Assembly: GCF_945952055.1 (NCBI RefSeq) | Contig: NZ_CAMFHB010000010.1 | Coordinates: 103,413 to 167,412 of the forward strand | Direction: 5' to 3' | DNA length: 64,000 bases | Source: an uncultured Alsobacter sp. | GTDB taxonomy: Bacteria; Pseudomonadota; Alphaproteobacteria; Rhizobiales; Beijerinckiaceae | Shown here: positions 15,985-24,346 of the stretch, piece after piece | How positions within the stretch are numbered: the first letter of the stretch is position 1 | Layout of the letters: each line of letters begins with the position of its first letter | Notes under the pieces: generated by a model | Seen by the model: only the letters and a program-made list of their open reading frames with translations | Databases searched by the model: none | What the model was told of the DNA's origin: nothing | Position numbers and translations under genes: made by a program

Positions 15985-18084
15985 TCACCCCGCCTGCAGC
16001 AGCCGGATCGCCTCGTCGCGCTCGAACAGGTAGAGCAGCACGCGCAGGGCCTGCCCGCGTTCGGACGCGAGGTCCGGGTCGCGGGTGAGCATCAATTTGG
16101 CGTCGTCGCGGGCCAGAGCGAGCAGGGCGCCCTGCTGCTCGGCCACGGCCAGGCGGAAGCCGGGCATGCCCGACTGGCGGGTCCCCAGCACGTCGCCTTC
16201 GCCGCGCAGGCGCAGGTCCTCCTCGGCGATCTCGAAGCCGTCTTCCGTACGCCGCATGGTGTCGATGCGGGCGCGCGCGACCTCGCCGAGCCCGGCCTTG
16301 AACAGCAGCAGGCAGGTCGACTTGCCGCTGCCACGCCCGACCCGCCCGCGCAGCTGGTGCAACTGGGCGAGGCCGAAGCGTTCGGCGTGCTCGATGACCA
16401 TCACGGTCGCCTGGGGCACGTCGACGCCGACCTCGATCACCGTCGTGGCGACCAGGATGTCGGTCTCGCCGCGGGCGAAGGCGCCCATGGCGGCGTCCTT
16501 GTCCCGCCCAGGCATCTTGCCGTGCACGAGGCCGACCCGGTCCCCGAAGACCTGCACCAGCGTGGCATGGCGCTCGGCGGCGGCGGCGACGTCCAGTGCC
16601 TCGGATTCATCGACGAGAGGGCAGACCCAGTAGACCCGGGCGCCCCCGGCGATGGCCCGCCCCACGGCGGAGACGACCTCGTCGATGCGGTCGAGCGACA
16701 CCGCGCGCGTGTCCACGGGCTGACGTCCGGCCGGCTTCTCGCGCAGGGTCGAGACGTCCATGTCGCCGAAATAGGAGAGCACCAGCGTGCGCGGGATGGG
16801 CGTGGCCGTCATGACCAGGACGTCGACCGCCTCGCCCTTCTGCGACAGCGCGAGACGCTGGTGCACGCCGAAGCGGTGCTGCTCGTCCACCACGGCGAGG
16901 GCGAGGTCGGCGAAGGCCACGTGCTCCTGGAAGAGCGCATGGGTGCCGAATACGATGTCCACGTCGCCCCCGGCCAGCGCCGCCAGCACTTTCTCCCGCG
17001 CCTGGCCCTTCTCGCGCCCGGTGAGTAGGGCGACGCGAAGGCCGGCGGCTTCCGCCAGCGGCTTCAGCCGGTCGTGGTGCTGGCGGGCGAGGATTTCCGT
17101 CGGGGCCATCAGCGCCGCCTGGCGCCCGGCCTCGGCGACCGTCGCCATGGCGAGCAGGGCGACCACCGTCTTGCCGGAGCCCACGTCCCCTTGCAGCAGG
17201 CGCAACATGCGCTCGGGCGTGGCGAGGTCCGTGCGGATCTCGGACACCGCCGTGTCCTGCGCGTTGGTCAGCGAATAGGGCAGGGCGGCCAGGATGGCGC
17301 GGGAGAAGCGGCCATCGCCCACGGTGGCGCGGCCCGCGGCCTTCTTCATCGACTGGCGCACCAGCAGCAGGGCGAGCTGGCTCGCCAGCACCTCGTCATA
17401 AGCGAGGCGGATGCGGGCGGGCGTCGTGGGATCGAGCGCCTGCGCCGAGGCGGGGCGGTGGAGGGCGGCGATCGCGTCGGCGAAGTCCGGCCAGCCCCGT
17501 CCCGCCGGCGTGGAGCGGTCCAGCCATTCGGGCAGGGCGGGCAGCCTGTCGACCGAGGCCTGCGCGGCGCGCGCCATGACGGACGGGTAGAGCCCTTCGG
17601 TGAGCCCGTAGACCGGCTCGAAGGCGGGCAGCCGCGCCAGGCCTTCGCGATCGACGATGCGGTCGGGGTGGACCATCTGCCGGCGGCCCTCCCACAGCTC
17701 GATCGAGCCCGAGATCCAGCGGGTCTCGCCCACGGGCAGCAGCTTTTCGAGCCGGGCCTGCACGCCCTTGAAGAACACGAGCGCCAGGTCGCCGCTGGGG
17801 TCGGAGACCAGAACGCGGTAGGGCGTGCGCCCCTGCGGCGGCGACGGCCGGTGGGCGTCGACCGTCACCTCGAGGGTCACGATGGCGCCGGGCTCGGCCT
17901 CGGCGATGGTGGGCTTGCGGCTGCGGTCGATGACGGAGGCGGGGATGTGGAACAGGACGTCGAGCACCCGCGCCGGCTTGCCGTTCTCGCCCAGCAGGCG
18001 GTCGAACAGGGGCGCGAGCCGGGGACCGATGCCCGGCAGGGAGCGCGCTTCCGCGAAGAGCGGATTGAGGATGTCGGGACGCAT
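15985..18084 (-). CDS. recG: ATP-dependent DNA helicase RecG
   Basis: RecG remodels stalled replication forks and Holliday junctions. The 699-aa protein has an N-terminal wedge/OB domain (to about 260) and two helicase lobes. Walker A is GDVGSGKT (about residue 300), the DExH motif is DEQHRFGVHQR, motif III is MTATPIPRT, and motifs V-VI include TTVIEVGVDVPQAT and QLRGRVGRG. The size is normal. The start at 18084 matches the family N-terminus RPDILNPLFAEARSLPGIGP. It is read toward the palindromic repeat and the DUF502 gene. Confidence 0.97.
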   Translation of the reverse strand: MRPDILNPLFAEARSLPGIGPRLAPLFDRLLGENGKPARVLDVLFHIPASVIDRSRKPTIAEAEPGAIVTLEVTVDAHRPSPPQGRTPYRVLVSDPSGDLALVFFKGVQARLEKLLPVGETRWISGSIELWEGRRQMVHPDRIVDREGLARLPAFEPVYGLTEGLYPSVMARAAQASVDRLPALPEWLDRSTPAGRGWPDFADAIAALHRPASAQALDPTTPARIRLAYDEVLASQLALLLVRQSMKKAAGRATVGDGRFSRAILAALPYSLTNAQDTAVSEIRTDLATPERMLRLLQGDVGSGKTVVALLAMATVAEAGRQAALMAPTEILARQHHDRLKPLAEAAGLRVALLTGREKGQAREKVLAALAGGDVDIVFGTHALFQEHVAFADLALAVVDEQHRFGVHQRLALSQKGEAVDVLVMTATPIPRTLVLSYFGDMDVSTLREKPAGRQPVDTRAVSLDRIDEVVSAVGRAIAGGARVYWVCPLVDESEALDVAAAAERHATLVQVFGDRVGLVHGKMPGRDKDAAMGAFARGETDILVATTVIEVGVDVPQATVMVIEHAERFGLAQLHQLRGRVGRGSGKSTCLLLFKAGLGEVARARIDTMRRTEDGFEIAEEDLRLRGEGDVLGTRQSGMPGFRLAVAEQQGALLALARDDAKLMLTRDPDLASERGQALRVLLYLFERDEAIRLLQAG

Positions 18085-18673
18085 GGTGCGATTCGAGCCG
18101 TCGATGCCGGTCGGTCAGGTTACCCCGGCCGGCGCCGCCGGGCACCCGGCCCGCTCACGGGCGCTACGGCCACGCCTGTGGCTGGCGTGCAACATCGGAT
18201 CTGAAACGCAACAGGGGCGGGCCCGCCCGCCACAATGCCGGAATCCCGCCACAAACCACGCGCAGCGTCCGTGTGCCTGCAAGGTGCTGATACCGCTTGG
18301 TTTTGCGCAATCAGAGGGTGTTAACCCTGATTGCCGACGGACGGACCTCGGATCCTCTGCCGGTTTGATCTGAAGCGCGAAGACATGCCACATCGAAGCG
18401 CAATCGGATCGTCTTTCTGACGTCGGTGCCATGATCCACACGGTCGATTTCCCGTCCGCTCTCCCGACTGCGCACGCTTGCCGCGTGTCGCCCGCGTCTG
18501 CGTCGGCGTGCGACGGAGCGATTATGGCCGGGCCTGTCGGCGGACGCCCCAGGATGGCCCCGAAATCGCACCAGACGGACTGCGAGAGCGGCGCAATCGG
18601 CTCGTATGACCGCAGCTTGGGTGATGTGCCTCCGGCTTGGACCGTCGCCCGCGATTCAGGGCGCAACACGGTC
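18085..18673. promoter_or_regulatory. long divergent region upstream of recG and exoR with an inverted repeat
   Basis: These 589 nt have no convincing gene; the exoR frame stays open through part of it but without family sequence. At 18308-18333 the sequence CAATCA-GA-GGGT-GTTA-ACCC-TGATTG forms an inverted repeat with one 2-nt bulge, about 340 nt upstream of the exoR ATG. It is a candidate operator or RNA hairpin. The region between 18220 and 18440 is less GC-rich than the genes. A long leader for exoR is possible. Confidence 0.4.
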
Positions 18674-19507
18674 ATGTGGTTCTTCTCTCCTTTCGTGCGG
18701 ATGGTGGTCGCGGCAGTCCTGACCGGAGTGTGCGCCACGGCCGCCCATGCCCTCGACCCCAAGCCGCAGGCCAATGCCGCGCCCCTCCCGGTCGAGGCCT
18801 TCAAGTCGACCAAGGACGCCTTCCGCACCGGCATCCAGGACTACAATGCCGGCGACAAGGCGAACGCCGCCCGCGCGCTCGAATATGCGGCGCAGCAGGG
18901 CCACGCGCTGGCGCGCTGGAAGCTCGGCCGCATGTATGCCGACGGCGACGGGGTGCCCCAGGACGACCTGCGCGCCTTCGAGCATTTCTCGCGCATCTGC
19001 GACGAACACGCTGACGAGCCGACGGATTCGCCCAACGCCCGTTTCGTGGCCAGTGCCTTCGTGTCGCTGGGGTCCTACTACCTCGACGGCATCCCCGGCA
19101 CCTATGTGAAGCAGAACGGCGAGCGTGCGCGGGACATGTTCCAGTACGCGGCCGCCTATTTCGGCGACTCGGACGCCCAGTACAATCTCGCCCGCGTCCT
19201 CATCGACGGGGTCGGCGGCCAGAAGGACGCCCGCCAGGCGGTGCGCTGGCTGAACCTCGCCGCGGAGAAGGGCCATCCGCCGTCGCAGGCGCTGCTCGGG
19301 CACTTGCTTTTCAACGGCGAGGGCGTGCCGAAACAGCGCGCGCGTGGCCTGATGTGGCTGACCCTGGCGCGCGATGCCGCGGCCGCCAACCCCAAGCGCG
19401 ACGCCTGGATCATCGAGTTGCACGACCGAGCCGAGGCCGAGGCCGACAAGACCGACCGCGAGGCGGCACTGGTCTACATCGACAAGGGTTCGGCCAAGCG
19501 CCGCTGA
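18674..19507 (+). CDS. exoR: ExoR, Sel1-repeat regulator of exopolysaccharide production
   Basis: ExoR in rhizobia is a periplasmic protein that holds the ChvG (ExoS) sensor inactive and so represses exopolysaccharide and controls motility. The 277-aa protein has an N-terminal signal (MVVAAVLTGVCATAAHA), then Sel1-like/TPR repeats: ALEYAAQQGHALARWKLGRMY, ARDMFQYAAAYFGDSDAQYNLA and RWLNLAAEKGHPPSQALLG. The segment AFEHFSRICDEHADE is the ExoR-specific non-repeat stretch. ATG at 18674 is chosen because the signal peptide follows it directly. The ChvG/ChvI genes are not in the window. The function follows from the family. Confidence 0.87.
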   Translation: MWFFSPFVRMVVAAVLTGVCATAAHALDPKPQANAAPLPVEAFKSTKDAFRTGIQDYNAGDKANAARALEYAAQQGHALARWKLGRMYADGDGVPQDDLRAFEHFSRICDEHADEPTDSPNARFVASAFVSLGSYYLDGIPGTYVKQNGERARDMFQYAAAYFGDSDAQYNLARVLIDGVGGQKDARQAVRWLNLAAEKGHPPSQALLGHLLFNGEGVPKQRARGLMWLTLARDAAAANPKRDAWIIELHDRAEAEADKTDREAALVYIDKGSAKRR

Positions 19508-19546
19508 CTTTCCAGTTGCTGACCCGCGGCCGCTGGCCGACGTCGC

Positions 19547-20329
19547 CTACAGGGCGAGGTCGATGACCACGGGCACATGGTCGGACGGCTTTTCCCAGCT
19601 GCGCACATGCTTGTCGATACGGGCCGCGCGCAGGACGTCGGCGGCTTCCGGAGACAGCATCAGGTGATCGATCCGGATCCCGTTGTTCTTCTGCCAGGCG
19701 CCGGCCTGGTAGTCCCAGAAGCTGTACTGGCCTTCGCGACCGTCGCAGGCGCGGAAGGCGTCCGTGAGCCCCAGGGCCGCGAACTCCTGGAACTTGGCCC
19801 GGGTCCGTGGCAGGAAGAGCGCGTCGCCCGCCCACAGCGCCGGGTCGTGCACGTCCCGCGCCGTCGGAATCACGTTGTAGTCGCCGGCGAGCACCAGCGG
19901 CTCCTCGAAGGCCAGCAGGCCGCCCGCATGCGCGATGAGGCGATCCATCCAGGCGAGCTTGTAGTCGTATTTCTCGGTGTCGGGCGGGTTGCCGTTGGGC
20001 AGGTAGATCGAGGCTACGCGCAGGGCCCGGGACCCGACGCTGAACACCGCCTCCAGATAGCGCGCCTGGACGTCCGCCTCGTCGCCCGGCAGGCCGCGCC
20101 GCACCTCGTCGAAGGGCCGCCTCGACAGGATCGCGACGCCGTTGAACGCCTTCTGGCCGTGGACGGCCACGTTGTAGCCCGCCGATTCGATCTCGGAGGC
20201 GGGGAACGCCTCGTCGACGCATTTCAGCTCCTGCAGGCAGACGACGTCCGGTTCGGCCTCCTTGAGCCAGGTGAGCAGGTGCTCGAGCCTCTGCTTGACC
20301 GAATTGACGTTCCACGTGGCGATGCGCAT
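19547..20329 (-). CDS. xthA: exodeoxyribonuclease III
   Basis: XthA is an AP endonuclease and 3'-exonuclease/phosphatase of base-excision repair. The 260-aa protein begins MRIATWNVNSVKQRL, where the metal-binding Asn sits. It contains the catalytic QELK, the IYLPNGNPP strand, the AGDYNVIP motif with Asp and Asn, and ends with IDHLMLSP and the catalytic SDHVPV. The start at 20329 is chosen at the family N-terminus, so the longer ORF is not used. The gene is convergent with exoR and divergent from the DHFR-like gene. Confidence 0.95.
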   Translation of the reverse strand: MRIATWNVNSVKQRLEHLLTWLKEAEPDVVCLQELKCVDEAFPASEIESAGYNVAVHGQKAFNGVAILSRRPFDEVRRGLPGDEADVQARYLEAVFSVGSRALRVASIYLPNGNPPDTEKYDYKLAWMDRLIAHAGGLLAFEEPLVLAGDYNVIPTARDVHDPALWAGDALFLPRTRAKFQEFAALGLTDAFRACDGREGQYSFWDYQAGAWQKNNGIRIDHLMLSPEAADVLRAARIDKHVRSWEKPSDHVPVVIDLAL

Positions 20330-20394
20330 ACGGGCCTCCAGACGGCCCGACCCTACACCATGGCCGCCGCTTCGCGACAAGGGAGCTTGTGACG

Positions 20395-20952
20395 ATGTCC
20401 CCCACCTGGCCGGTCGTCGGCCTCGCCATCGTCTCCGACGACGACTGCATCGCCGACGAGACGGGCTCGACCCCGGCCTCGCTGCGCAACGACGCCGACT
20501 GGCAGCGATTCCAGGCCGAGCTCGACGCCTGCGCCGTCACCGTGCTGGGGCGGCTGGGTCACGTGGCCCACGGCAACGCCCGCAACCGCCTGAGGATCGT
20601 GGTGTCCTCGTCCAGCCCCGGGCTCGAGCGCCGGCCCGACGGTTGGTGGTGGAATCCCGCCGCCATGCCCTGGCCGCAGGCGATCGCCCGGGTGCTCCCG
20701 GACGGCGGACGCGTGGCCGTGCCGGGCGGGCAGGGGGTGTTCGACCTCTTTCTCACCCTCGGCTACGCCGAATTCCATCTCACGCGGGCGCGCAGCGTGC
20801 GCGTCCCTCGCGGCAGGACGCTGTTCTCGGGAATAGGGCCGGGACGCACCGCCGAGGATCTGCTCGCCGCGGCGGCGCTGGTGCCGGGAGACCCCGTCGC
20901 AGTGGATGCGACCGCCGGCGTCACGATGGTGCCGTGGGTCCGGCCGGGGTGA
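20395..20952 (+). CDS. dihydrofolate-reductase-like (RibD C-terminal fold) protein
   Basis: The 185-aa protein shows the DHFR/RibD-C fold pattern. A first strand PVVGLAIVSDDDCIAD leads to a helix with WQRFQAELDACAVTVLGRLGH. The nucleotide-binding element is VPGGQGVFDLFL, followed by FHLTRARSVRVPRGRTLF. It could be an NADPH-dependent reductase, but neither folate nor pyrimidine substrates can be assigned. The ATG at 20395 sits 9 nt after GGGAG; the in-frame GTG at 20389 is too close to that site. It is divergent from xthA. Confidence 0.65.
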   Translation: MSPTWPVVGLAIVSDDDCIADETGSTPASLRNDADWQRFQAELDACAVTVLGRLGHVAHGNARNRLRIVVSSSSPGLERRPDGWWWNPAAMPWPQAIARVLPDGGRVAVPGGQGVFDLFLTLGYAEFHLTRARSVRVPRGRTLFSGIGPGRTAEDLLAAAALVPGDPVAVDATAGVTMVPWVRPG

Positions 20953-20999
20953 TGTCAGCGCGTCTCGACCCAGCCTGTCTCCGGATCGTGGGCAGCCCC

Positions 21000-21165
21000 G
21001 CTCAGAGCGTGTGACTCAGTCGGCGGTCCAGCTTGCACCTCCCTCACCGCGTCCTGGCCGGGCCTGGCCCGGCCATCCACGACTTCACAATGGCCCCGGC
21101 AAAGTCGTGGATGCCCGGGCCGGGCCCGGGCAGGACGGCGGAGGGGGCGCGGACTGGAAGGGGCC
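21000..21165. repeat. palindromic repeat copy B with extended flanks
   Basis: The core GTCCTGGCCGGGCCTGGCCC...AAGTCGTGGATGCCCGGGC spans about 21050-21137. The left flank (GAGCGTGTGAC, GTCCAGCTTGCACCTCCCTC) is the reverse complement of the right flanks at copies D and E. A weaker counterpart (GCGGAGGG, GCGGACTGGA) is on the right. It fills the gap between the DHFR-like gene and the convergent small secreted-protein gene. Confidence 0.8.
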
Positions 21166-21183
21166 GGTGCAAGGCTGCGCTGG

Positions 21184-21212
21184 AGAAAGCTCGACAAGCT
21201 CTCCGGTCGAGC
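21184..21212 (-). terminator. terminator of the small secreted Cys-protein gene
   Basis: On the minus strand GCTCGAC and GTCGAGC form a 7-bp stem with a 10-nt loop, followed by TTTCTCC. It begins 26 nt after the gene's stop codon. Confidence 0.5.
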
Positions 21213-21237
21213 GAGACGGCTGGCTCCGCGTCGGCGC

Positions 21238-21591
21238 TCAGATCGACGGGCGCGGGAGCTTGCAGGCGTCGACGGCCTTCAGCGCCTTCTCGCGGGTCGT
21301 GTCGTCGAAGTAGCTCTTCTCCTGGAAGAAGGCGAACTCGGCCTTGGTCATCCGATCGACCGTGCGGCCGGCGTAGCAGGAGCAGGCACTGTTGAGGGCG
21401 CTCGCCTCCAGGCCGCTCGACTTGGCCCATTGCCGTTCGCAGCCCTGGGCCACGTAGAGCTTGGCGTCGGCCCGCTTCATGGCCTTGGTGTCGGGATCGG
21501 GCTGGGGCGGGAAATTGCTCGACGACGCTCCGGCGAGAACCGGCGTCGCGGCGAGCGCCAGCAGAAGGCCGGCGGTGAAAAGGGCGCGCAT
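21238..21591 (-). CDS. small secreted protein with four Cys, unknown function
   Basis: I do not recognise this 117-aa protein. Residues 1-20 (RALFTAGLLLALAATPVLA) are a Sec signal peptide. The mature part of about 97 residues has four Cys in the segments QGCERQW, SACSCYAG and VDACKLP, which could make two disulfides in the periplasm. It follows the molybdopterin oxidoreductase gene on the same strand by 61 nt. A hairpin lies in that gap, and its 3' arm contains the GGAGGA ribosome-binding site of this gene. Upstream and downstream hairpins suggest it can be expressed alone. Confidence 0.75.
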   Translation of the reverse strand: MRALFTAGLLLALAATPVLAGASSSNFPPQPDPDTKAMKRADAKLYVAQGCERQWAKSSGLEASALNSACSCYAGRTVDRMTKAEFAFFQEKSYFDDTTREKALKAVDACKLPRPSI

Positions 21592-21601
21592 CTTTGAAAA
21601 G

Positions 21602-21630
21602 TCCTCCGGGATGATTCCCTGCCCGGAGGA
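21602..21630 (-). terminator. hairpin upstream of the small secreted protein gene, with its ribosome-binding site in the stem
   Basis: On the minus strand TCCTCCGGG, an 11-nt loop and CCCGGAGGA form a perfect 9-bp stem followed by CTTTTC. It sits 22 nt after the oxidoreductase stop, so it can terminate that gene. The 3' arm also carries GGAGGA, the only good Shine-Dalgarno sequence for the ATG at 21591. Folding would therefore hide the ribosome-binding site of the next gene on read-through mRNA. Confidence 0.6.
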
Positions 21631-21652
21631 TTTCGTCTCCCGCCGCGCGGCG

Positions 21653-23740
21653 TCAAGGCTTGCGCAGGCGAGCCCGGTTGTCGTGGAACGCGGCGCCGCC
21701 GAAGGGAGCCGGGGAATCCGCCCCCGTCAGGTGGTTGATGCCCTTGCCGTCGGGGTAGAAGCGGTCGGGCCAGATCGATTCCGCGATGAGGACGCCGCGG
21801 CGCACGCCGGCGAAGTGGCGCGCGTGCAGGCGAACGCTGCCCCTCTCGTTCTCCAACATCACCAGGTCTCCGTCGGCGATGCCGAGCTCCGCGGCGTCCG
21901 CGGGGTGCACCATGACGCTGGGCCTCGCCTCGCGGCCCAGCGAGGAGGGGGTTTCGGTGAAGGTCGAGTTCAGGAAGTTGCGCGCCGGGCTCGTGGCGAG
22001 GCGGAAGGGATAGTCGGCCGTCGCATCCTCGATCACCGCCCAGTGGTCGGGCAGCGTCGGCATCTGGTCCGCCGGCCCCATGAGGCCGTCATTGGCGAAG
22101 GGCACCTTGGGCCACTCGGGCCTGAAGCGGAACTTGCCGTCCGGCCAGGCGAAGCCGTCCAGGTAGTGCGACTGGCGGAACGACGGCTGGCAGTCGAGGA
22201 ATTTCGCCTCGTCGAGTTCGGCCAGCGTGCCCCAGCCGGAGTTCTGCAGCGTCCAGTCGATGATCTCGCGGGGGCTCATGGCGAAGCCCCTGTGCCGCGC
22301 GCCCACCCGCTCGGCGATCGCGCAGATCACCTCGTGGTTGGACCGGCACTCGCCGGGCGGATCGACGAGCTTCGGACCCAGCCCGATATATTGGTGCCCG
22401 CCGCCCTGATAGATGTCGTCGTGCTCGGTGAACATGGTCGCCGGAAGGACCACGTCGGCGAGCCGCGCGGTCTCCGTCATGGTCTGCTCGTGCACGCAGA
22501 CGAAGAGGTCGTCGCGCAGGAAGCCCTGCTTCACCAGTCCCTGTTCCGGTGCCACGGAGGCGGGGTTGGTGCTCTGGACGAGCAAAGCCTTAACCGGCGG
22601 GCCGTTCTTCAGCGCCTCGGGGTCGCCCGTGAGGATGCGGCCGATCTTCGACTGGTCGAGCTTGCGCACGTCGGGATCGTAGGCGTCGAGCCCTTCGATC
22701 AGGGTCTTGCGCCAATGGTAGATCGCGCCGTTGTTGTGGAACGCGCCGCCGCCTTCGTGCTGCCAGGAGCCCGTCACCGCCGCGATGCAGGAGGCGGCGT
22801 GCATGTTGACGGCCCCGTTGCGCTGGCGCGAGAAGCCGTAGCCCAGCCGGAAATAGGTCCGGGGCGTCGTGCCGACGAGGCGGGCGAAGGCCTCGATCTC
22901 CGCCGCGGGCAGGCCGGTGATCGCCTGCGCCCACGCGGGCGTCCGCGTCTGCAGATGCGCCTCGAGGTCGTCCGGGCAGTCGGTGTAGCGCGCCAGGTAG
23001 TCGCGGTCGGCCAGGCCGTCGCGGAAGAGGACGTGCATCACGGCGCAGGCCAGCGCCCCGTCCGTGCCCGGCTTCACGCAGAGCGCCATGTCGGCCTGCT
23101 GCATGGTGGGATTGTCGTAGATGTCGATGACGACGATCTTCGCGCCCCGGTCCTTGCGGGCCTTGATCGCGTGGGTCATCACGTTGACCTGCGTCGACAC
23201 GGCGTTCGTGCCCCAGATCACCACGCAGTCGGCCTTGGCCATCTCGCGCGGATCGGGGCCGGCGAGCTTGCCGGTGCCGGCGATGTAGCCCGGCCAGGCG
23301 GTGTTGATGCAGATGGTCGAGAAGAAACCCGAGTACTTCTTGACGTTGGTGAGCCGCTTGATGCCGTCGCGCTGCACCAGGCCCATCGTCCCGGCATAGT
23401 GGTACGGCCAGATCGATTCAGGCCCGAAGGCGCGCTCGGCGGCCAGGAACTTCTCGGCCACGAGGTCGAGCGCCTCGTCCCAGGAGACCCGGACGAACTC
23501 GCCGGAGCCCTTGGGTCCCACGCGCTTCAGCGGGTGCAGGACCCGTTCGGGATGGTTGGCGCGCTCGGCGTAGCGCGCCACCTTCGCGCAGATCACGCCG
23601 GCCGTGTAGGTCTGCTCGGCCGACCCGTAGACGCGCCCGATCGTCTTCCCGTCGATCACCTCGACCTCGAGGGCGCAGGCCGACGGACAATCGTGTGGGC
23701 AGACCGAGTTGCGGCGGAGGACGGAGGCTGGCGCGTTCAT
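21653..23740 (-). CDS. molybdopterin-containing oxidoreductase with N-terminal [4Fe-4S] motif
   Basis: This 695-aa enzyme belongs to the DMSO-reductase superfamily, which binds bis-MGD molybdenum and performs two-electron redox chemistry. The N-terminus has CPHDCPSAC and then GVICAK, giving the four Cys for a [4Fe-4S] cluster. Cofactor-binding stretches include KADCVVIWGTNAVST, VIDIYDNPT, GYGFSRQRNG and a C-terminal molydopterin dinucleotide-binding domain (RLATSPARNFLNSTF to IADGDLVMLENERG). No signal peptide is visible, so it is probably cytoplasmic. No electron-transfer or chaperone subunit is beside it. Its substrate is unknown. The start is placed at MNAPASVL, since the longer ORF has no family sequence. 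Confidence 0.88.
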   Translation of the reverse strand: MNAPASVLRRNSVCPHDCPSACALEVEVIDGKTIGRVYGSAEQTYTAGVICAKVARYAERANHPERVLHPLKRVGPKGSGEFVRVSWDEALDLVAEKFLAAERAFGPESIWPYHYAGTMGLVQRDGIKRLTNVKKYSGFFSTICINTAWPGYIAGTGKLAGPDPREMAKADCVVIWGTNAVSTQVNVMTHAIKARKDRGAKIVVIDIYDNPTMQQADMALCVKPGTDGALACAVMHVLFRDGLADRDYLARYTDCPDDLEAHLQTRTPAWAQAITGLPAAEIEAFARLVGTTPRTYFRLGYGFSRQRNGAVNMHAASCIAAVTGSWQHEGGGAFHNNGAIYHWRKTLIEGLDAYDPDVRKLDQSKIGRILTGDPEALKNGPPVKALLVQSTNPASVAPEQGLVKQGFLRDDLFVCVHEQTMTETARLADVVLPATMFTEHDDIYQGGGHQYIGLGPKLVDPPGECRSNHEVICAIAERVGARHRGFAMSPREIIDWTLQNSGWGTLAELDEAKFLDCQPSFRQSHYLDGFAWPDGKFRFRPEWPKVPFANDGLMGPADQMPTLPDHWAVIEDATADYPFRLATSPARNFLNSTFTETPSSLGREARPSVMVHPADAAELGIADGDLVMLENERGSVRLHARHFAGVRRGVLIAESIWPDRFYPDGKGINHLTGADSPAPFGGAAFHDNRARLRKP

Positions 23741-23789
23741 GATGCACTCAGGGCTTGGCTGACGGGGGCAGTGTAGCGCTCGAGGCCCG

Positions 23790-23821
23790 CCAAACGAAAC
23801 GGGCGGCCCGAGGCCGCCCGT
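23790..23821 (-). terminator. rho-independent terminator of ndk
   Basis: On the minus strand ACGGGCGGCC-TCG-GGCCGCCCGT is a perfect 10-bp stem followed by TTCGTTT. It starts 25 nt after the ndk stop and separates ndk from the oxidoreductase gene. Confidence 0.8.
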
Positions 23822-23846
23822 GACGCTTGAACCGTGGTCGCGGCGA

Positions 23847-24269
23847 TCAGCCGACGATCTCGTTGCCCGCGAAGAACTGGGCGATCTCGATCGCCGCCGT
23901 TTCAGGGGCGTCCGAGCCGTGCACCGAGTTCTCGCCGACCGACTTGGCGAAGAGCTTGCGGATGGTGCCCTCGGCGGCGTTGGCCGGGTTGGTGGCGCCC
24001 ATGACCTCACGGTACTTCGCGATGGCGTTCTCGCCCTCGAGCACCTGCACCACGACGGGCGCGGAGATCATGAAGTCGACGAGCTCGCCGAAGAAGGGAC
24101 GCTCCTTGTGCACCGCGTAGAAGGTCTCGGCCTGCTGGCGGGTCATGTGGATGCGCTTCTGCGCGACGATGCGCAGGCCGGCCTTCTCGATGACGGCATT
24201 CACGCTGCCGGTCAGGTTGCGGGCGGTCGCGTCGGGCTTGATGATCGAAAACGTGCGCTGGAGCGCCAT
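23847..24269 (-). CDS. ndk: nucleoside diphosphate kinase
   Basis: Ndk balances nucleoside triphosphate pools by transferring the gamma-phosphate through a phosphohistidine. The 140-aa protein has the normal length. It starts [14 protein letters not shown], has the conserved [11 protein letters not shown], and carries the active-site NSVHGSD with His117. The long ORF that contains it includes unrelated upstream sequence, so the start at 24269 is used. It is downstream of aqpZ on the same strand, with a hairpin between them. Confidence 0.97.
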   Translation of the reverse strand: MALQRTFSIIKPDATARNLTGSVNAVIEKAGLRIVAQKRIHMTRQQAETFYAVHKERPFFGELVDFMISAPVVVQVLEGENAIAKYREVMGATNPANAAEGTIRKLFAKSVGENSVHGSDAPETAAIEIAQFFAGNEIVG

Positions 24270-24296
24270 GTGTGGTCCTTCCTTCGGGCCGTTGTT

Positions 24297-24322
24297 GGCG
24301 GGGCTTATAGCCAAGCCCCGCC
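24297..24322 (-). terminator. hairpin between aqpZ and ndk
   Basis: GGCGGGGCTT and AAGCCCCGCC make a perfect 10-bp stem with a 6-nt loop, 24 nt after the aqpZ stop. There is no T-tract on the minus strand. It is probably an aqpZ terminator of the weak type or a stabilising hairpin. Confidence 0.5.
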
Positions 24323-24346
24323 GCCCAAACAAGGAGGGAGCCGTTT

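Noticed and set aside
18431-18673. N-terminal extension of exoR
   Set aside because: The signal peptide begins right after the ATG at 18674; the upstream 81 residues have no signal or family sequence.
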